A stretch of DNA of 64,000 nt from Kutzneria sp. CA-103260 (GTDB lineage: Bacteria; Actinomycetota; Actinomycetes; Mycobacteriales; Pseudonocardiaceae): contig NZ_CP073318.1 of the NCBI RefSeq assembly GCF_018263855.1, positions 6,200,001 to 6,264,000 of the forward strand, read 5' to 3'. The translations under genes were made by a program, and so were the position numbers. The notes under the pieces are model-generated. The model ran no database searches. It saw only the letters and a program-made list of their open reading frames with translations, and was not told the origin of the DNA. This document shows positions 51,986 through 60,847 of this stretch, piece after piece. Every line of letters begins with the position of its first letter. Within the stretch, counting starts at the first letter, position 1.

Positions 51986-53596
51986 ATGGACGACGCGATG
52001 CCCGCGACTCCTTCCCTTCCCCGCTCCAGCGCCGACCCTGCACCGGTGCCGCTCGGCCCTACGCGCCCGACGCCGACGGCCACCGCCCCGACGCCGGTCG
52101 AACCGGCGCGCGAATGGCCGTTCCCGATCCGGACCGCGCTGCTCGGCCTGGCCGGCATGCTGCTCATCGCCGTCGGCGGCATGGGCGCGGGCGCCACCCT
52201 GATCCACGACCCGCTGCTGGCCAACGGCGCGTTCAACTGGATCCGCTACGGCCACGGCCAACTGCTGGCCACCTGGCTCCTCTACATGGGCCTGGCCCTG
52301 GCCATCTGGGCCTGGATCCGGCTCGGCCGGCACGCCCGGGCCGGCCGCGTGAACCACGCGTACATGATCCGGGTGATCGTGCTGTGGATCGCGCCGCTGA
52401 TGCTCGCGCCGCCGCTGTTCAGCAAGGACGTCTACAGCTACCTCGCCCAGGGCGACCTGGCCCTGCACGGCCTGGACCCCTACGGCGTCGGCCCGTCGGC
52501 GCTGCCCAGCGCGCTCTCGGACAACGTCAGCATCGTCTGGCAGAACACCCCCTCCCCCTACGGGCCGCTGTTCGTGCTGCTGGCCAAGGGCATCGTCGCC
52601 ATCACCGGCGACGGCCTGGTCAGCCTGATCAGCGGCGTGCTGCTGATGCGGCTGGTGCTGGCGGTCGGCTTCGCCCTGCTGTGGTGGGCGCTGCCGCGGC
52701 TGTGCGCCAAGCTCGGCGGCGACTCCTCAGTGGCGCTGTGGCTGGTCGGGGCCAACCCGCTGCTGGTGGTGCACCTGATCGGCGGGGCCCACAACGACAT
52801 GCTGATGATCGGCCTGATGGCCGTCGGCGTGGTGTTCGTGCTGGACCGCAAGCACGTGGCCGGCGTCGTGCTGCTGGCCCTGGCCTTCTCGGTGAAGGCC
52901 ACCGCCGCCTTCGCCATGCCGTTCGTGGTGTGGATCTGGATGGCGCACATCCCGTACGGCACCCGCAGCTACCGGTTCGTCAAGGCGGCCGGCCCGGCGA
53001 TCGGCATCTTCGGCGGCGTGTTCGTGCTGTGCACCCTGCTGGCCGGCGTGGACCTGGGCTGGATCCCGGCGCTGAGCGGGTCCTCCATCGTGATCAACTG
53101 GCTGTCCCTGCCGTCCGGGCTCGGGCAGGCCGTGTACACCGTGCTGAACTGGTTCGTCGGCTTCGGCGACATGCAGCCGTTCGTCACCGTGACCAGGACG
53201 CTGGGCTCGCTGCTGCTGGTGTACATCCTGGTCAAGCAGTGGTGGCTGGCCCGCGACGGCGGCAACGACGCCATCCGCCGGGCCGCGATCTGCATGGCCG
53301 CGTTCGCCCTGCTGTCCCCGGTCACGCTGCCCTGGTACTTCAGCTGGGCGCTGGTGCTGGCCGCCGGCTTCGCGTGGGGCACCGCCAGCCTCACCCTGGC
53401 CGCCTGCGGCTCGGTGTGGCTGCTGCTGATCACCTACCCGTCCGGCGGCACGGCGCTGTACGACTGGGGCTACCTGTTCATCATCCTCGGCGTGTCCGTG
53501 CTGGCCGCCGTGTCGCTGCTCAAGCCCGACCCGCTCAACCTGTCGCTGCGCACCATCAAGGACGTCCCGGAGAAGGCGCTAGGACACCACTCGTGA
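51986..53596 (+). CDS. mptA: Alpha-(1->6)-mannopyranosyltransferase, MptA type
   Basis: The 536-aa integral membrane glycosyltransferase (GT-C fold) has about 12 helices. SKDVYSYLAQGDLALHGLDPYGVGP is the first extracytoplasmic loop with the catalytic Asp, as in polyprenyl-phosphomannose-dependent enzymes. MptA extends the lipomannan backbone in mycobacteria and corynebacteria. The neighbourhood (Rv2175c, PknL) matches that of Rv2174/MptA, which favours A over B. The start is uncertain: ATG 51986, ATG 51998 and GTG 51938 are in frame. Confidence 0.85.
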   Translation: MDDAMPATPSLPRSSADPAPVPLGPTRPTPTATAPTPVEPAREWPFPIRTALLGLAGMLLIAVGGMGAGATLIHDPLLANGAFNWIRYGHGQLLATWLLYMGLALAIWAWIRLGRHARAGRVNHAYMIRVIVLWIAPLMLAPPLFSKDVYSYLAQGDLALHGLDPYGVGPSALPSALSDNVSIVWQNTPSPYGPLFVLLAKGIVAITGDGLVSLISGVLLMRLVLAVGFALLWWALPRLCAKLGGDSSVALWLVGANPLLVVHLIGGAHNDMLMIGLMAVGVVFVLDRKHVAGVVLLALAFSVKATAAFAMPFVVWIWMAHIPYGTRSYRFVKAAGPAIGIFGGVFVLCTLLAGVDLGWIPALSGSSIVINWLSLPSGLGQAVYTVLNWFVGFGDMQPFVTVTRTLGSLLLVYILVKQWWLARDGGNDAIRRAAICMAAFALLSPVTLPWYFSWALVLAAGFAWGTASLTLAACGSVWLLLITYPSGGTALYDWGYLFIILGVSVLAAVSLLKPDPLNLSLRTIKDVPEKALGHHS

Positions 53597-54453
53597 GCCT
53601 GGAGGCGGCCTACGCCCAGTGCCGACGGCTCAACGCCCAGCACGGCAAGACGTTCTACCTGGCCACCCTGCTGCTGCCGGCCAACCGTCGGCCGGCCGTG
53701 CACGCCCTGTACGGCTTCGCCCGGCTGGCCGACGAGGTGGTGGACAACCCCGGCTCGTCGCCCGCCGACGAGCTCGACGCCCTGGAGCGGGAGCTGAAGG
53801 CCGCCCTGGCCGGCGCCCCCGAGCATCCCGTGCTGGCCGCCCTGGCCGACACCGTCGCCCGGTACGGCATCGACCCCGGCTTGTTCGACGAGTTCCTGGC
53901 GTCCATGCGGATGGACCTGGACCACCGCGAGTACGCCTCGTACGCCGAGCTGCGGACCTACACGCGGGGCTCGGCCGAGGTCATCGGCCTGCAGATGCTG
54001 CCGGTGCTCGGGGTCGTGGCCGAGGGGGCCGAGCCCTACGCCGCCGCCCTGGGCGAGGCCTTCCAGCTGACCAACTTCCTGCGCGACGTCGCCGAGGACC
54101 TGGACCGCGGGCGGGTCTACCTGCCCGCCGACGAGTTGGCCGCCTTCGGCGTCGACCGGGCGCTGCTGGAGTGGTGCCGGCTGTCCGGCGGCCGGGACCG
54201 CCGGGTTCGGGCCGCCCTGGCCCATCTGGCCGCCCGTACGCGGGCCGTCTACCGCCGGGCCGCGCCGGGCATCCGGCTGCTGGAGCCCTCGGCGCGGCCC
54301 TGCGTGTCCGTGGCCTTCACCCTGTACCAGGGCATCCTCGACCAGCTCGCCGTCGTCGACTACGACGTGTTCGGCCGCCGGGCCGTCGTGCCCACCAGCC
54401 GCCGGCTCGCCGTCGCGCTGCCGGGGCTGGTCCGGGCACTGGCCGCCCGCTAG
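53593..54453 (+). CDS. crtB: Phytoene/squalene synthase family
   Basis: The 286-aa head-to-head prenyl synthase has the two Asp-rich motifs DEVVD (near 49-53) and DVAED (near 170-174) that bind diphosphate through Mg2+. The conserved LTNFLRDVAEDLDRGRVYLP confirms the family. It would condense two GGPP (or FPP) molecules. GTG 53593 overlaps the mptA stop (GTGA), so the two are translationally coupled. Downstream carotenoid genes are absent, so the product is unknown. Confidence 0.9.
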   Translation: MSLEAAYAQCRRLNAQHGKTFYLATLLLPANRRPAVHALYGFARLADEVVDNPGSSPADELDALERELKAALAGAPEHPVLAALADTVARYGIDPGLFDEFLASMRMDLDHREYASYAELRTYTRGSAEVIGLQMLPVLGVVAEGAEPYAAALGEAFQLTNFLRDVAEDLDRGRVYLPADELAAFGVDRALLEWCRLSGGRDRRVRAALAHLAARTRAVYRRAAPGIRLLEPSARPCVSVAFTLYQGILDQLAVVDYDVFGRRAVVPTSRRLAVALPGLVRALAAR

Positions 54454-54489
54454 CCCGGGCTGGCTCTGGCTGGGCTGGCTCTAGCTGGG

Positions 54490-54768
54490 CTAGCTCTGGC
54501 TGGGCTCGCCCGCCAGCTTGCAGGCCTGCTTCGCGTCCGCGGCCGGCACGCCGTTGGTCGTCATCTGGCTGACGCACGTCGCCTTGGCCAGCACCGCCCC
54601 GAACGCGCAGCCGGTCACCGCCTGTTGGGTCATCGGGTCGTGGTGGTCGACCAGGTACTGCATGCAGTCCTGGGCCGCCGCCTGCGCCGGCGCCGCGGTC
54701 AGCAGCGGGGCCGCCGTCGCGGTGAGCAGGGCGGCGGCGATGCCGGCGGTACGGGCCATCCGTGACAT
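54490..54768 (-). CDS. Small secreted four-cysteine protein
   Basis: The 92-aa product has a signal peptide (ends near APAQA). Its ~62-residue mature part has four cysteines (DCMQ, GCAF, TCVS, ACKL), probably two disulphides. ATG 54768 (MSRMARTAG) is used. The stop lies in a tandem GGCT-rich repeat (54459-54500) that links to the phytoene synthase 3' end. The function is unknown. Confidence 0.68.
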   Translation of the reverse strand: MSRMARTAGIAAALLTATAAPLLTAAPAQAAAQDCMQYLVDHHDPMTQQAVTGCAFGAVLAKATCVSQMTTNGVPAADAKQACKLAGEPSQS

Positions 54769-54889
54769 GGGAATGGGGTCCTCTCGGAGGGGGTGTGCCG
54801 GCCACCCCACCCCCACGGCCCCGTCCCCTTCAACCCCGCCAACCCCTTCGAGCGATCCCGATCACCCGGCCGGGGCACCCCAACGTTGT

Positions 54890-54932
54890 GAAAGGACCAT
54901 TCCTCACGTTGGACGAGAGGAATGGTCCTTTC
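54890..54932. repeat. Family A hairpin with a diverged stem
   Basis: GAAAGGACCATTCCTC pairs with GAGGAATGGTCCTTTC around a CGTTGGACG-like centre. The stem differs from other copies at several positions, yet both arms changed together. It lies between the divergent start of the small secreted protein and the stop of the Rv2175c-like gene, so it can end the latter. Confidence 0.88.
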
Positions 54933-54984
54933 CAAGCGTCAAATGCTTGCCCGGTGGGGCGGGTGGGGGTATAAGCGGGGCGGG

Positions 54985-55359
54985 TCAGAACGCGCTGGCC
55001 TGGGCGCGGCGCTTCACCTCGCGGCCGCGGTCGCCGCGCAGGGCCTCGATGGGCGTGCCGGGCAGGGTGTCGTCGGCGGTGAACAGCCAGGTGAGGATCT
55101 CGTCCTCGCGGTAGCCGGAGTCCTTGAGCACCGTGATGGTGCCGGACAGGCCCTTCACGATGGCGTCGTCGGTCAGGAACAGGGCCGGCACGATCAGGAT
55201 GCCCTGGCGGCGGCAGGCCAGCAGCTGGCCGTCCCGCAGCATCTGGTGCACCCGCGTGATGGGCACGTCGAGCCGCTCGGCGACGTCGGGGAGGGGCAGG
55301 ACTTCCAGGTCAGGGCTGAGCACGTCGGCAGCGACGGGAATGGCACTCACGGCGGTCAC
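54985..55359 (-). CDS. Rv2175c-family DNA-binding protein
   Basis: The 124-aa winged-helix protein (LPLPDVAERLDVPITRVHQMLRDGQLLACRRQGILIVP is the DNA-binding part) belongs to the Rv2175c family. In Mycobacterium tuberculosis the homologue is a DNA-binding substrate of the adjacent kinase PknL. The same divergent arrangement with PknL is kept here. GTG 55359 is the start. A phospho-acceptor near the N-terminus (T2 or S5) is possible but unproven. Confidence 0.9.
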   Translation of the reverse strand: MTAVSAIPVAADVLSPDLEVLPLPDVAERLDVPITRVHQMLRDGQLLACRRQGILIVPALFLTDDAIVKGLSGTITVLKDSGYREDEILTWLFTADDTLPGTPIEALRGDRGREVKRRAQASAF

Positions 55360-55443
55360 GATGCCACAGCGACACCCCGACTGCCGAGTCCGATTTCGCC
55401 TCCTTACGAGAACCGTCTGCTCCCTCGCCTACCATCGTGTGCC

Positions 55444-57477
55444 GTGGGAACCCAGAGCGCGAACCTGATCGGGGGGCTGCTGGAGCAGCGGTACCGGGTC
55501 AACACCCTGCTGGCGCGCGGCGGGATGTCCACGGTCTACCGGGGTGTCGACACCCGCCTGGAACGGCCGGTGGCCATCAAGGTGATGGATCCGAGGTTCT
55601 CCGACGACCAGTCGTTCATCGACCGGTTCGTCCGGGAGGCCCGCACCGCTGCGCAGCTGCACCACCCCGGTGTTGTCGGCGTCTACGACCAGGGCGTGGA
55701 CCGCTCGCCGGAAGGCGACCACGTGTTCCTGGTGATGGAGCTGGTGGACGGCGGAACCCTACGTGACCTGCTGCGCGAGCGCGGCGCGCTGACGCCGGCG
55801 CTGGCCCTGGCCGTGCTGGAGGGTGTGCTGTCGGCGCTGGGCGCCGCGCACCGGGCCGGCCTGGTGCACCGGGACGTGAAGCCGGAGAACGTGCTGATCG
55901 GTCGCGGCGGCGCGATCAAGGTCGCCGACTTCGGCCTGGTCCGGGCCATGGCCAGCGCCAACACGACCAGCGACGACATGATCCTGGGCACGGTGGCCTA
56001 CCTGTCGCCCGAGCAGGTGGCCACCGGGGCCTCGGACCCGCGCAGCGACGTGTACTCGGCCGGCATCCTGCTGTACGAGATGTTGACGGGCCAGCCGCCG
56101 TACAGCGGCGACAACCCGATCTCGGTGGCCTACCGGCACGTGAACGACGACGTGCCGCCGCCGAGCGAGGCGGCCACCGGCAGCATCCCGCCGGCCCTGG
56201 ACGACCTGGTGCTGCGGGCGACCCGCCGGGACCCGGCGCTGCGCCCGCTGGACGCCGACGCGTTCCTGGCCGAGGCCCAGCGCACCGCCCTGGGCCTGGG
56301 CATCACCCCGACCCCGGTGCCGATGGTGGCGGCCAGCCCGCAGCCGGACTCCACGATCCGGGTCCGCGACGACGGCCCGCCGACCGAGAAGTTCAGCCCG
56401 ATCACGGCGGCCACGCCGGCGCCGACGCTGATGGCGCCGCCGCCCCCGCCGCTGGGCCAGCAGTCGATGGGTCCGATGGGCACCCGGGCCATGTCCCGGG
56501 CCGATCTGGACGCCAACGCGGTCACGGCCCGGCACGCGCCGATCCGGGACCAGTCGCCGGCGGACCGGTACCAGCAGCAGCGGACCAAGAGCCGGCGGGC
56601 GTTCATCATCTGGATGTCGGTGATCGTGGTGCTGGCGGCGGCCGTGGCCACCGCGGCGTGGTGGCTGGGCACCGGCCAGTGGTCGCTGGTGCCGACCGTG
56701 AAGGGGCTCCAGGAGCAGGCCGCCGAGCAGAAGATCCGGGACGCCAACCTGCAGTTCACGATCAAGCAGGTGGGCAGCAACGACGTGGCGCCGGGCCTGG
56801 TCGTGGACGTGGCGCCGGGTGAGCAGCAGCAGGTGCAGCGGGGCTCATCGGTGACGCTGAGCGTGTCCAAGGGCAAGCCGACGGTGCCCAACGTGCAGCC
56901 CGGCACGGACTTCGCGGCCGCCCAGAAGCTGATCACCGACGAGGGCCTGCAGGCGTTGCAGGACCAGAGCAAGGACAACTTCAGCGACACGGTGCCGGCC
57001 GGCAAGGTGCTCACCACGCTGCCGGCCCCGGGCACGCAGGTCCCGCTCAACTCGGCCGTCGTGGTCGTGCTGAGCAAGGGCGCCGCGCCCAAGAAGGTGC
57101 CCTCGGTCGTCGGCCTGCCCCACGACCAGGCCTTCCAGGTCCTGCAGCAGGCCGGTTTCCAGCCGGTCGACGGCCCGGCCCAGTTCAGCGACCAGGTGGA
57201 CAAGGGCAAGGTGATCAGCACCAGCCCGGACGCCGGCTCCTCGGTCGCCAGCGACGGCAACAAGCAGGTCACGGTGGTCGTGTCCAACGCCGTGGTGGTG
57301 CCGGACCTCAGCGGCATGAGCGCGGAGGACGCCACCAACACCCTGAAGGGGCTGGGCCTCAACATCGACGTGCAGGGTTTCTTCGGCAGCAAGCACGGCA
57401 AGGTGTTCAGCCAGGACACGCCGCCGGGCACCCGGGTCAAGCCCGGCACGAAGATCACCGTGCAGGTGTTCCCCTAG
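55444..57477 (+). CDS. pknL: PASTA-domain receptor Ser/Thr kinase, PknL-like
   Basis: The 677-aa protein has an N-terminal Hanks kinase with glycine loop LLARGGMSTVYRG, Lys46 and the catalytic HRDVKPEN (Asp144). DFG is in VADFGLVRA, and the activation segment LGTVAYLSPEQ is present. A proline-rich linker precedes a single membrane helix at about 385-406. Four extracellular PASTA repeats follow (VPTVKGLQEQAAE, VPNVQPGTDFAAA, VPSVVGLPHDQAF, VPDLSGMSAEDAT). PASTA domains sense muropeptides or lipid II. TACCAT lies 8 nt before GTG 55444, indicating a leaderless mRNA. Confidence 0.95.
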   Translation: MGTQSANLIGGLLEQRYRVNTLLARGGMSTVYRGVDTRLERPVAIKVMDPRFSDDQSFIDRFVREARTAAQLHHPGVVGVYDQGVDRSPEGDHVFLVMELVDGGTLRDLLRERGALTPALALAVLEGVLSALGAAHRAGLVHRDVKPENVLIGRGGAIKVADFGLVRAMASANTTSDDMILGTVAYLSPEQVATGASDPRSDVYSAGILLYEMLTGQPPYSGDNPISVAYRHVNDDVPPPSEAATGSIPPALDDLVLRATRRDPALRPLDADAFLAEAQRTALGLGITPTPVPMVAASPQPDSTIRVRDDGPPTEKFSPITAATPAPTLMAPPPPPLGQQSMGPMGTRAMSRADLDANAVTARHAPIRDQSPADRYQQQRTKSRRAFIIWMSVIVVLAAAVATAAWWLGTGQWSLVPTVKGLQEQAAEQKIRDANLQFTIKQVGSNDVAPGLVVDVAPGEQQQVQRGSSVTLSVSKGKPTVPNVQPGTDFAAAQKLITDEGLQALQDQSKDNFSDTVPAGKVLTTLPAPGTQVPLNSAVVVVLSKGAAPKKVPSVVGLPHDQAFQVLQQAGFQPVDGPAQFSDQVDKGKVISTSPDAGSSVASDGNKQVTVVVSNAVVVPDLSGMSAEDATNTLKGLGLNIDVQGFFGSKHGKVFSQDTPPGTRVKPGTKITVQVFP

Positions 57478-57490
57478 CTAGACTCGGCTG

Positions 57491-57712
57491 ATGATCGGGA
57501 CGCGGGGACGGGTCACCGGCCGCATCGGGCCGGGACTCGTCGGGGAGGTGATGATCGCCGTCCGCGGCGGGTCGGAGGCGTTCTACGCGCACCCGATCGA
57601 GCCGGACGAGGTGATCGAGCCGGGAGCGCAGGTGCTCGTCGTCGACTTCGAGCCCCCGCGCACCGTCTACGTGGAACGCTGGCGCCCCCTGCTCCCCCGA
57701 CCCCCCGCCTAG
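57491..57712 (+). CDS. NfeD-like OB-fold protein, soluble form
   Basis: The 73-aa protein resembles the C-terminal OB-fold domain of NfeD proteins (GRVTGRIGPGLVGEVMIAVRGGSEAFYAHPI...GAQVLVVDFEPPRTVYVERW) without the membrane and protease parts. NfeD partners work with flotillins, and the flotillin gene lies 273 bp downstream. TAGACT 6 nt before ATG 57491 suggests a leaderless mRNA separate from pknL. Confidence 0.78.
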   Translation: MIGTRGRVTGRIGPGLVGEVMIAVRGGSEAFYAHPIEPDEVIEPGAQVLVVDFEPPRTVYVERWRPLLPRPPA

Positions 57713-57719
57713 GAACACC

Positions 57720-57786
57720 GCGAGTCCCGCTCTCAGGCAACCGAATGTCGAGTTCAGGCCCACCCGTTCGAGTGAAGGGTGGGCCT
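57720..57786. repeat. Half copy of hairpin family B joined to a terminator-like stem
   Basis: Bases 57720-57754 match 538-572 with one substitution (the arm beginning GCGAGTCCCGCTCTC). The second arm is absent here. Directly after it, AGGCCCACCC (57756-57765) pairs with GGGTGGGCCT (57777-57786), a 10-bp stem suited to termination. The joint structure suggests the repeat recombined or was truncated within the other hairpin. Confidence 0.8.
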
Positions 57787-57985
57787 TGCTATTGCCGTTG
57801 GCAGGCAACAAGAACAGCCGCTCCCCGATCGATGCCTAAGTGTGTGTCAAGTGACATGTACGGGAGGGGAACCGAGGAATAGCGTCAGGGCTCCAAGGTG
57901 CGCCGGGAAGTCTGGTCGGCATCCACGACAGAGGGCGTGGGGCGCACCGGCGCGCCTCATGCACCAGAGGGGGCGTTTGAAAGAG

Positions 57986-59467
57986 ATGAACGCAGGCATA
58001 GTGGTCATCGTTGGCGGCGTTGTCGTCGCTCTGATCGTGTTGTTCATCATCCTGCGGGTGCTGTGGCGGGTGGCGGAGCCCAACGAGGCGATGATCATCT
58101 CCGGCCTGGGCGCCAAGAAGGTCCAGGTCGGCGAGGACAGCCTCGGGTTCAAGATCGTCACGGGCAAGGGCACGCTGGTCATGCCCGGCTTCCAGACCGC
58201 GCGCCGGCTGTCGCTGGACACGCGGTCGGCCGAGATCGTGGTCTCCTGCGTCACCAAGCAGGGCATCCCGGTCCGGGTGCAGGGTGCGGTGATCTACAAG
58301 GTCGGCGACGACTTCGTGTCCATCGCCAACGCCGCGCGCCGCTTCCTGGACCAGCAGAACGCCATGGACACCAGGATCCACAGCGTGTTCGCCGGCCACC
58401 TGCGCTCGATCATCGGCGCGCTGACCGTCGAGGAGCTGATCCGGGACCGCGAGCGGCTCACCGCCGAGGTGCGCAGCTCGTCCGCGAACGAGATGAGCAA
58501 GCTGGGCCTGGTGGTCGACTCGCTGCAGATCCAGGAAATCGACGACGCCTCCGGCTACATCGCCAACCTGGGCAAGCCGCACGCCGCCGCGGTCGCCGCG
58601 CAGGCCCGCATCGCCGAGGCCCAGCGGGACCAGGAGGCCACCGAGGCCGAGCAGGTCGCCGCGGCCAACAAGGCGTCGGCCTGGCGGGACAGCCAGATCA
58701 AGCAGTCGGCGTTCCAGGCCGAGATCGACCAGGCGTCGGCCCGCACCAAGCAGGCCGGCCCGCTGGCCGAGGCGACCGCCCGCCAGGAGGTCGTCGTGCA
58801 GGAGACCAAGGCCGCCCAGCTGGAGGCCGACCTCTCCGAGCAGCGCCTGCAGTCGCAGGTCCGCAAGCCGGCCGACGCCAAGGCGTACGAGACCCGGACG
58901 CTGGCCGACGCCGACCGCGACGCGCAGATCGCCCGCGCCCAGGCGCAGGCCAAGGAGACCGAGCTGCGGGCGGCGGCCGACGCCACCCGGGTGAAGGCCG
59001 CGGCGTCGGCCGAGGCTGAGGCGACCAAGGCCCGCGGTGAGGCCGAGGCGGCCGCCACCAAGGCCACCGGTGAGGCCGAGGCCTCGGCGGCCAAGGCCCA
59101 GGGTCTGGCCGAGGCGGAAGCCGCCCGGGCCAAGGGCCTGGCCGAGGCCGAGGCGATCAAGGCCCGCGCGGCGGCGCTGGCCGAGAACCAGGAAGCCGTG
59201 GTCGCGCAGGAGCTCGCCGAGAACTGGCCGGCCATCGTGGCCGCCGGCGCGCAGGCGTTCTCCAACGTCGACAACATGGTGGTGCTCAACGGCGCCGAGG
59301 GCGTCACCGAGCTGTTCACCAAGGCCCTGTCGCTGGGCGGCGCCGGCTTCGGCATGGCCCGCCAGCTGATGGACACCATGCAGGTGGCCAAGTCGACCGA
59401 GAAGCCGGCCACCAACGGCGTGGTCGACGACGACTTCGGGCTAACGCTCCCGAAGTCGGAGAAGTAG
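57986..59467 (+). CDS. Flotillin/SPFH-band-7 protein
   Basis: The 493-aa protein has an N-terminal membrane helix (GIVVIVGGVVVALIVLFIILRVLW) followed by an SPFH domain (about 30-200). A long Ala/Glu-rich coiled coil (about 200-420) contains repeated EAEAAKA-type blocks. Flotillins scaffold membrane microdomains, typically next to an NfeD partner, here the gene at 57491. ATG 57986 follows GAAAGAG. Confidence 0.93.
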   Translation: MNAGIVVIVGGVVVALIVLFIILRVLWRVAEPNEAMIISGLGAKKVQVGEDSLGFKIVTGKGTLVMPGFQTARRLSLDTRSAEIVVSCVTKQGIPVRVQGAVIYKVGDDFVSIANAARRFLDQQNAMDTRIHSVFAGHLRSIIGALTVEELIRDRERLTAEVRSSSANEMSKLGLVVDSLQIQEIDDASGYIANLGKPHAAAVAAQARIAEAQRDQEATEAEQVAAANKASAWRDSQIKQSAFQAEIDQASARTKQAGPLAEATARQEVVVQETKAAQLEADLSEQRLQSQVRKPADAKAYETRTLADADRDAQIARAQAQAKETELRAAADATRVKAAASAEAEATKARGEAEAAATKATGEAEASAAKAQGLAEAEAARAKGLAEAEAIKARAAALAENQEAVVAQELAENWPAIVAAGAQAFSNVDNMVVLNGAEGVTELFTKALSLGGAGFGMARQLMDTMQVAKSTEKPATNGVVDDDFGLTLPKSEK

Positions 59468-59485
59468 GCGGTACCTTCGGGTCCT

Positions 59486-60847
59486 GTGAAGGGACTCGTA
59501 CTGGGCGGCGGCCTGGCCGGCACGCTGGCGGCCGCCGCCCTCGCCGAGCACTGCGACACTGTGACCGTCGTGGAACGGGACCGGCTGCCGGCCGGTCCCG
59601 AGCCACGCAAGGGGGTGCCACAGGGCCGGCACCTGCACAACCTGATGTCGGCCGGGGCCAGGGCCATCGACGACCTGCTGCCGGGCACGATCGACGCGCT
59701 GGTCGCGGCCGGTGGGCATCGGATCGACGTGCCGCGCCGGTACCTCTCGTACGCGTTCGGCGTCTGGAACCACCGCTACCCCAGCAACCAGCTCTTCGTC
59801 TCGGCCAGCCGGCCGCTGCTGGACTTCGTTGTGCGCCAACGGATTCCCGGCACCATCGAGTACGTCGAGGGCACGGACGTGATCGGCCTGACCGGCGGCG
59901 CGGACAAGGTGACCGGCGCGCTGGCACGGGACCGGGAGACCCGGAGCACGCGGGAGCTGGCCGCTGACTTCGTGGTGGACGCCACGGGCCGCTCGTCGGG
60001 CACGCCCGGCTGGCTGGCCGAACTGGGGCTGCCGGCGGTGCCGGAAGAGCGGTTCGGGGTCGGGATCGCCTACGCCAGCCGGACATTCCAGTCGCCGCCG
60101 GGCGCCGTCGAGGAGTTCCCGGTGATCGGCATCGGCGGGATCGACGACCCGTACTCGCGCGGCGGTGTGCTGATGCCGATCGAGCAGGGTCGGTGGATGG
60201 TCACCGTGGCCGGGCTGCCCGGTGGCGAGCCGCCGACCGACGAGGACGGCTTCCTGGCGTTCGCCCGGAACCTGAGCCATCCTCTGCTGGCCGACCTGAT
60301 GGCCGGGGCCGAGCCGCTGGGCCCGGTCGCCGGGCATCGCACGGCCGACAACCGGCGGCGGCGCTACGACACGATTCGCCCGTGGCCCGAGGGTTTTGTC
60401 GTGGTCGGCGACGCCGTCAGCGCCTTCAACCCGATCTACGGGCACGGCATGACCGTGGCCGCCCGCAACGCGCTGTCGATCCGCAACGGCCTGCGGCGAC
60501 ACGGGAACGCGGCCGGCACGGCCCGGATCATCCAGGCCTCGGTGACCAGCGGCGGCCTCGACGCGTGGCAGCTGGCCGTCGGGCAGGACATCCGAAGCCA
60601 GCAGGTGCTGGCCGGCGAGAAGCCGGATCTGAAGTCCCGGCTGCTGTACGCGTACGCCGACCGGATGGGGCGGGTGGCCCGCCGCCGGCCGGACCTGTTC
60701 GCGCTCCAGTTGGACGTCTACACGCTGACGTCCCCGGCCAGCCGCGTGTTCTCGCCCCGGGCGGCGTTGGCGACCCTGCTCGGGCCGACCGCTCCGCCGC
60801 TGCTGGAGCCGCCGTTCACCGCGGCGGAACGGCGGGCGCTGGCCTAG
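59486..60847 (+). CDS. FAD-dependent oxidoreductase
   Basis: The 453-aa protein starts with GGGLAG (FAD Rossmann motif, residues 7-12) and VVERD. It also has ADFVVDATGRSSGTPGWLAELG and VVGDAVSAFNPIYGHGMTVAARNA. These belong to the PHBH/tryptophan-halogenase-like fold family used for hydroxylation or epoxidation. No halogenase WxWxIP motif was seen. The substrate is unknown. GTG 59486 lies 18 bp after the flotillin stop; its end overlaps the GNAT gene by 4 bp (CTAG). Confidence 0.85.
   Translation: MKGLVLGGGLAGTLAAAALAEHCDTVTVVERDRLPAGPEPRKGVPQGRHLHNLMSAGARAIDDLLPGTIDALVAAGGHRIDVPRRYLSYAFGVWNHRYPSNQLFVSASRPLLDFVVRQRIPGTIEYVEGTDVIGLTGGADKVTGALARDRETRSTRELAADFVVDATGRSSGTPGWLAELGLPAVPEERFGVGIAYASRTFQSPPGAVEEFPVIGIGGIDDPYSRGGVLMPIEQGRWMVTVAGLPGGEPPTDEDGFLAFARNLSHPLLADLMAGAEPLGPVAGHRTADNRRRRYDTIRPWPEGFVVVGDAVSAFNPIYGHGMTVAARNALSIRNGLRRHGNAAGTARIIQASVTSGGLDAWQLAVGQDIRSQQVLAGEKPDLKSRLLYAYADRMGRVARRRPDLFALQLDVYTLTSPASRVFSPRAALATLLGPTAPPLLEPPFTAAERRALA

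Noticed and set aside
51943..54453. 836-aa frame fusing a mannosyltransferase shadow to phytoene synthase
   Set aside because: The first two thirds are an out-of-frame reading of mptA. The real phytoene synthase starts at 53593.
57779..57985. 69-residue N-terminal extension of the flotillin
   Set aside because: The membrane helix and normal N-terminus begin at ATG 57986, which has a ribosome binding site; the extension is intergenic.
59486..60847. Flavin-dependent halogenase
   Set aside because: The FAD fold is similar, but the WxWxIP motif and the active-site lysine region of halogenases were not seen.
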